64,000 bases of DNA, taken from positions 11,493,891 to 11,557,890 of the forward strand of contig OX336349.1 of assembly GCA_946902875.1 (NCBI GenBank). Direction: 5' to 3'. Below the pieces are notes generated by a model, which was given only the letters and a program-made list of their open reading frames with translations, had not been told where the DNA came from and ran no database searches. A program made the translations under genes and the position numbers. Of this stretch, positions 59,842 to 64,000 are shown one piece after another. How positions within the stretch are numbered: the first letter of the stretch is position 1; each line of letters starts with the position of its first letter. This DNA comes from Nematopogon swammerdamellus. Lineage: Eukaryota; Arthropoda; Insecta; Lepidoptera; Adelidae.

Positions 59842-60417
59842 AATAATTATATACCACGGAGAATCGGAAGGAACTGACAGCTCGCGTGTGAAGTCACCAC
59901 CAGCGGCACCAGCTGATTTCAGCAATGATGGCAAGTAGCAAGAAAAATTACGAATACATTTGTTCATCCATCACACAGTTAGTCGTGAAAATTATAGCTT
60001 TATAATGTTTGTGGTTTTAGTAATGTTTGCTCTCATGTTGTCTACAAACTGCAGTTATGTTCGTGCTGTGAATTAAAGAAAATTGAGATTCATTAAATTA
60101 TTTAAAATAAATTAACGAGGTAAACAATCAACTGTAAAAAGAAAAGCTTTGAAATCTATTTAAAGGCTACATTTAACCCGAGGGGAGCCGCAGACGTAGC
60201 TAGTGCATTTATATTTTTTAGTATATTTTGTAGCCTCCTCTTTTCTAACGCTACATTATAAATGTATTTTTGACAGTAGACTGACAGTTGACAGCCCAGT
60301 GTGACAAGGCTCTAGTGCCTTCTGATCCGCCGTGGTGTCTAATGATTATTGTCAGTTTTAACAAAGTATTTTATTTCGAAAATGCTCCTTAGATTCGAAT
60401 GTTATTGTGTTAATATG

Positions 60418-60423
60418 AATAAA
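60418..60423 (+). terminator. Candidate Ate1 poly(A) signal
   Basis: AATAAA about 575 bases after the stop; nothing closer was found in canonical form. Confidence 0.35.
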
Positions 60424-60527
60424 CATAGTTTCTCATGGACATAGCAGGTTTTATTAAGTGACGTATTAGTACCTAGTTACTAATGTATAAATGTAGCAGC
60501 ATGATGTGTAGGTCAAAGAGTATTATA

Positions 60528-60925
60528 CAGGGTGTTTTATAATCATAGGTCATAAAGCAAACCAGGTACTCCTGAGCTGAGCCTATTTGGAGCAAAAAAG
60601 TTACACGACATTTTGTTCTACGGTGAACTTTTTTTTTCCATACTAAACTAAATAAAGACACTCCATTTACGAAATGCTCCCGTGTGAATTATAGACCGAT
60701 GAACATGTGCGGGCGTCGCGACAATGCACAGAGCGGAGCAGCAACGTCGCAATGTAGCGAGCGCCGAGTAGGTCGCACTACTGTAGTATTTTGCGCGCGA
60801 AAACAAATTTAATTAATAACTCCTTAATTAAGGCATATCTGACAAAATTGTACTGGGCCTTTTAGACTTCAAATTAGTCAAGGAATCACTGGTTTGCTTT
60901 ATGACCTATTGTCATAAACACTCTG
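60528..60925. mobile_element. TA-flanked MITE, 398 bp, downstream of Ate1
   Basis: CAGGGTGTTTTATAATCATA...CATAAAGCAAACCAG is repeated inverted as CTGGTTTGCTTTATGACC...CACTCTG; the arms are about 38 bp, flanked by TA. This fits a Tc1/mariner-superfamily MITE. Confidence 0.85.
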
Positions 60926-61238
60926 TATAAAGAACAGATATATGTACAATTTAGGTATATGTGTGCATGTCAAGTGCAGCATATCATTCAATATATACAC
61001 TTTGTTACCAAACATTGCATGAATAAAAATCTTTTGGGTCTAGAAAATTAACTCATTTCATTAAAAAATACGAGTTGTTTCTGTATTTACATACTCAATA
61101 ACTTCTTTGTTTAGTCCCAACTCCCGAGTATGTAAGGAACAAGTGCCGCTTGTCCTTTAACCTTGTAACAATATAAATTGCCTAATTATAAGTATAAAGG
61201 TAACATTGAAAAGTATCGAGTGAATACTAGAACATAAA

Positions 61239-61611
61239 CGGCCAAGTGCGAGTTGAACTCGCGCACCGAGGTTTCCGTATCGCCATGTCATGGTCAACGC
61301 CAATCACGCCATCTATGGCGTGTTTTATGAAATGCTTCATATTAGTTAAAATGCTTCATACTGTTTTCGGTAGATGGCACACATACACTTTTTAGTTTCT
61401 TGTATGGGGACCCCCGTGAATTATTTACTTTTTCTTATTTTTTTTTTATTTGTTATATCGGCCATAATAACACATATTCTGTGAAAATTTCAACGAGCTA
61501 CCTATTACGGTTCAAGAGATACAGCCCTCGTACAGACAGACGGACAGACGAGGCAGACGGCGGCGTAGGCTTAGTAATAGGGTCCCGTACGACGGATACG
61601 GAACCCTAAAA
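61239..61611 (-). repeat. Lepidopteran GGGTTCCGT-type dispersed repeat
   Basis: CGGCCAAGTGCGAGTTGAAC, then AGGTTTCCGTATC at the left; CAGACAGACGGACAGACGAG and GATACGGAACCCTAAAAA at the right. It has the same layout as 6380-6843 (opposite orientation) and 10921-11319. Confidence 0.8.
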
Positions 61612-62860
61612 AGTATGGAATATTTTTCGAATTTCAGATTTCACACTGCTTTACTGCTAAAATGTTAAATAGGCTTTATTTTATGCATACCTACTTAAAT
61701 GTTTGCTGCTAAGTATAATATGATCGTTTTATTTTAATCAATATAATTATTAATATTTATTTGCCTATCCTTTTTTTTACCATATCCTATATTACTTATC
61801 CTTGGGTAGGTCAACACCAGAAGTGTGCTTTTGCACTACTAGAACATGAAAAATTATCTCAATAAATTGCTTGCACTTGCAGGTTAGTATGTAACTTTTG
61901 CACAAAATAAAAACTTTAGAAAGCAATAAAATGATAAAGTCAGTATATTCACAATAAACGTCTCAGAGTATCAGTGCACAGTTTATTTAATTTCATACAT
62001 TACTTATATATAAAACCACAATAAATATCAAAGGTTCATTAATTCTAAACCTTGTAAAACTAATAAATTCGGTCATAAACATCACAAAGTCTTATCACGG
62101 TAAAAGCAAAGAATGTACAACTATGTATATGTGTAGACAAGTAACCCCTTTAGTATAATATGTAGGTCCATGTTCATCAGATATATACTTGTAGAATCCA
62201 CAACAAAGATACTGGGGGCCAAAAGTACCCTGAGTTGCATCGAGAAAAGGATGGTACGGCTGTGTGTCGACTTGGCGGGGGCACTGCCGTGCCCTCAGAT
62301 TACAACCACGGTGGCATGCTACACTTGGGGTCGGCAACGAGGACAAGATATAGACAGACTCCACCTATACGAACAGAACTACAACATTAAAAAAGTAAAT
62401 ATGTAGGCAGATGTGTGCCAAAGTGCGAATTAGTATTCTCAGAATTTGTTTTGAGTTGAAACAGAAACTCCACAGACATTAAAAGAATACCAAATAATAA
62501 AATGGTCATGTGTCAACATGGATAGGTATTAGTTTTCCGAGAATTCATCGTTCTGAGGTAGCATCTCTATACACTGGCCTGCTTGTCCACTTTCCACTCA
62601 AAGTCAAACTCCGCACGGTGGATCGACACCACCGCACGCGCACGGAACTGAACACACCTTAGTACCGTTCGTCGTCACCGGTAGCCTAATCTGGTAATAA
62701 TAGTATGAAGTGTTTTCGTTCCTGAATCGAACAGTACAGCTTCATCCTTCTCGCTAATACTTATTTATACATTTTTGGAATTGGTAATAAAATTAACTGA
62801 ATACCTACTTACATTAAAATACATTTGTAAAATATTGCTAGTGTAGCTGAGTCCCTATGG
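61612..62860. other. Ate1-SLC17 convergent intergenic region
   Basis: AT-rich, no gene recognised. It includes a small hairpin GGGGGCACTGCCGTGCCCTC at 62278, also present as GGGGGCACACCGTGCCCCC at 21129 with the same CTTGGC prefix, so it is a dispersed repeat. Confidence 0.5.
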
Positions 62861-63064
62861 TTAATTCTTGGTAACATCTATGGCAACGTCATTAGTCTTG
62901 TTGGGTTTCTCTTCGGTCGCTTCGAGGGCGGCGGCCGCTGCTGTGGCGTCCACGTCGTTCCACGGCTGCGTCTGTCCCGTGCCGAACAAGACGAAGAACA
63001 GAGCGGTGACTATGTACACACTCGCGCCGATGAAGAACACGGGTCGCCAATCTGCGAAACTGTT
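62861..63064 (-). CDS. SLC17-type transporter, last exon
   Basis: Acceptor CCCTACAG. It encodes NSFADWRPVFFIGASVYIVT (last TM; compare xxxxWRxVFFIxAxIY of the family) and a 36-residue cytoplasmic tail. Confidence 0.9.
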   Translation of the reverse strand, partial: NSFADWRPVFFIGASVYIVTALFFVLFGTGQTQPWNDVDATAAAAALEATEEKPNKTNDVAIDVTKN

Positions 63065-63837
63065 CTGTAGGGGCACGACAAGAAGAAAGTTTCATTAGAA
63101 ATTGCATTATTTTGGTTGATGGTTTCTTTTAACTTTTTGGAGTGAACATTTCTTTAATTGGCATACAAAATAATTTTTTCTGTATTTAGCACACTGTTTT
63201 TCCAAAGTGTATAGGGGCATTTATATTTTAGTTTTTACAAGTAGATACTGGACAATATAACAATACTAAGTGCAATAACAGTTAAACGTGAATAATAGGC
63301 AGTAATGGTACTGACCCCATGTTGGGTATAGTGCGCGGTGACGAGCGGCGTGATGAAGCCGGCAGTGCCACCGACGAAGTTGGCTATGCCGTAGAGTGTG
63401 CCCGCGAAGTTGGGCGCCAGGTCCTGGTGATTCTGCAGGTTGGTGAGAGTCGCGGCGCCGTTCCATCCCATCGAGAGCGAAATGAGTGTAACGGAAAGTG
63501 TGGTCGAACATCCGGCATACAGCAGGGTCACCAGCATAAATCCCGGTAGCACGTGCGAGAAGAGACAGAACCATTTCCTTATGGCCGTCGTCGACATCGC
63601 TCCCTTCTCCACGATGCAGTCGCCGATGAAGCCGAACAGCATCGCGCAGATCATGCGCGCGAGATAGGGCAGCGCCGACACCGCTCCCGCAGTAGATAGC
63701 TCGAATCCAAGCACGCTCGACACGAACTTGGGCCCCACCGTCATGATGAAGTACAGGCCCCACATGTTGCCGTAGTGCAGTACAACCATCGCCAGAAATG
63801 GCAGCGATGTCGCTATGCTCATGAATGGCGGGAAACT
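62861..63837 (-). CDS. SLC17-type MFS anion transporter, C-terminal part (gene runs off right edge)
   Basis: Two exons: 63837-63316 and 63064-62861, joined GGG|GTCAGT...CTACAG|AAC in phase 0, ending in TAA. They encode 241 residues: about six membrane segments (SIATSLPFLAMVVLHYGNMW, VSALPYLARMICAMLFGFIG, FSHVLPGFMLVTLLYAGC, TLYGIANFVGGTAGFITPLV, PVFFIGASVYIVTALFFVLF), the motif NHQDLAPNFAGTLYGIAN typical of SLC17 carriers, and a short hydrophilic Ala/Thr/Asn tail. This is the second half of a 12-TM protein of about 480-500 residues. Insect relatives are called sialin-like or 'putative inorganic phosphate cotransporter'; the substrate cannot be told from this part. The tail lacks a di-leucine or VGLUT-like extension. 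It converges on Ate1. Confidence 0.88.
63316..63837 (-). CDS. SLC17-type transporter, penultimate exon
   Basis: Acceptor TTTCGCAG, donor GGG|GTCAGT, 174 codons. It covers TM7 to TM11 including YFIMTVGPKFVSSVLGF and the NxQDLAP motif. Confidence 0.9.
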
Positions 63838-64000
63838 CTGCGAAAGACAGAGCATCAATAAATTGTTTATTTTAATTATCCATAAGTACTATTGCATTAC
63901 CACAGTTCAAAGTGCTGGGATGCGCGAAAATATTTACTGCAAATACAACTCTGCAAAGCGAACATGACCATGAACCTTCTCTATCGGATGTAACATGTGG

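Overview
The window looks like a piece of a lepidopteran (moth or butterfly) nuclear genome. The evidence is multi-exon genes with GT-AG introns, a degenerate (TTAGG)n block written as CCTAA on the + strand, abundant dispersed repeats ending in the CCGCGGGC...CTAGT motif of lepidopteran Helitron-like elements, copies of the 'GGGTTCCGT / GGCCAAGTGCGAG' repeat common in Lepidoptera, and insect-type proteins. No bacterial, viral or CRISPR content was seen.

Layout. 1-25.5 kb: no confidently recognised protein gene. It is AT-rich DNA with scattered CpG-rich patches (one at 9.2-9.7 kb looks like a promoter or 5' exon), LINE 3' ends, MITEs, and a 2.1-kb composite Helitron/foldback repeat at 22.1-24.2 kb. 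25.6-31.7 kb, + strand: eight in-frame exons of an ARHGAP20-type PH-RA-RhoGAP protein, 1180 codons, whose extreme N terminus was not located. 34.2-50.8 kb, - strand: a complete 12-exon DEAD-box helicase, abstrakt/DDX41 (619 aa when spliced in silico). Its introns are packed with repeats. 52.3-59.8 kb, + strand: complete 8-exon arginyl-tRNA--protein transferase Ate1 (491 aa), head-to-head with abstrakt. 62.9-63.8 kb, - strand: the last two exons of an SLC17-type major-facilitator anion transporter that continues beyond the right edge.

The most unusual signals are in and around the abstrakt gene. The 3' splice site and first 130 bp of exon 8 occur six times in tandem (146-bp unit). The terminal coding exon is present twice, with both copies intact and each with its own acceptor. 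Intron 4 holds an interstitial TTAGG block, a second foldback-type repeat and a poly-G minisatellite. The two foldback-type repeats (22.6-24.2 kb and 43.6-45.0 kb) have long inverted arms built from the same roughly 68-bp GC-rich minisatellite, and one carries a captured retroelement coding fragment. This architecture recalls Drosophila Foldback elements but is housed in Helitron-like ends.

The four genes are housekeeping-type and functionally unrelated: Rho GTPase signalling, RNA helicase/splicing, N-end-rule arginylation and solute transport. The only structural coupling seen is the divergent abstrakt/Ate1 pair. Exon boundaries were set by eye from splice consensus, reading-frame continuity and remembered family similarity. 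No alignment or transcript data were available.
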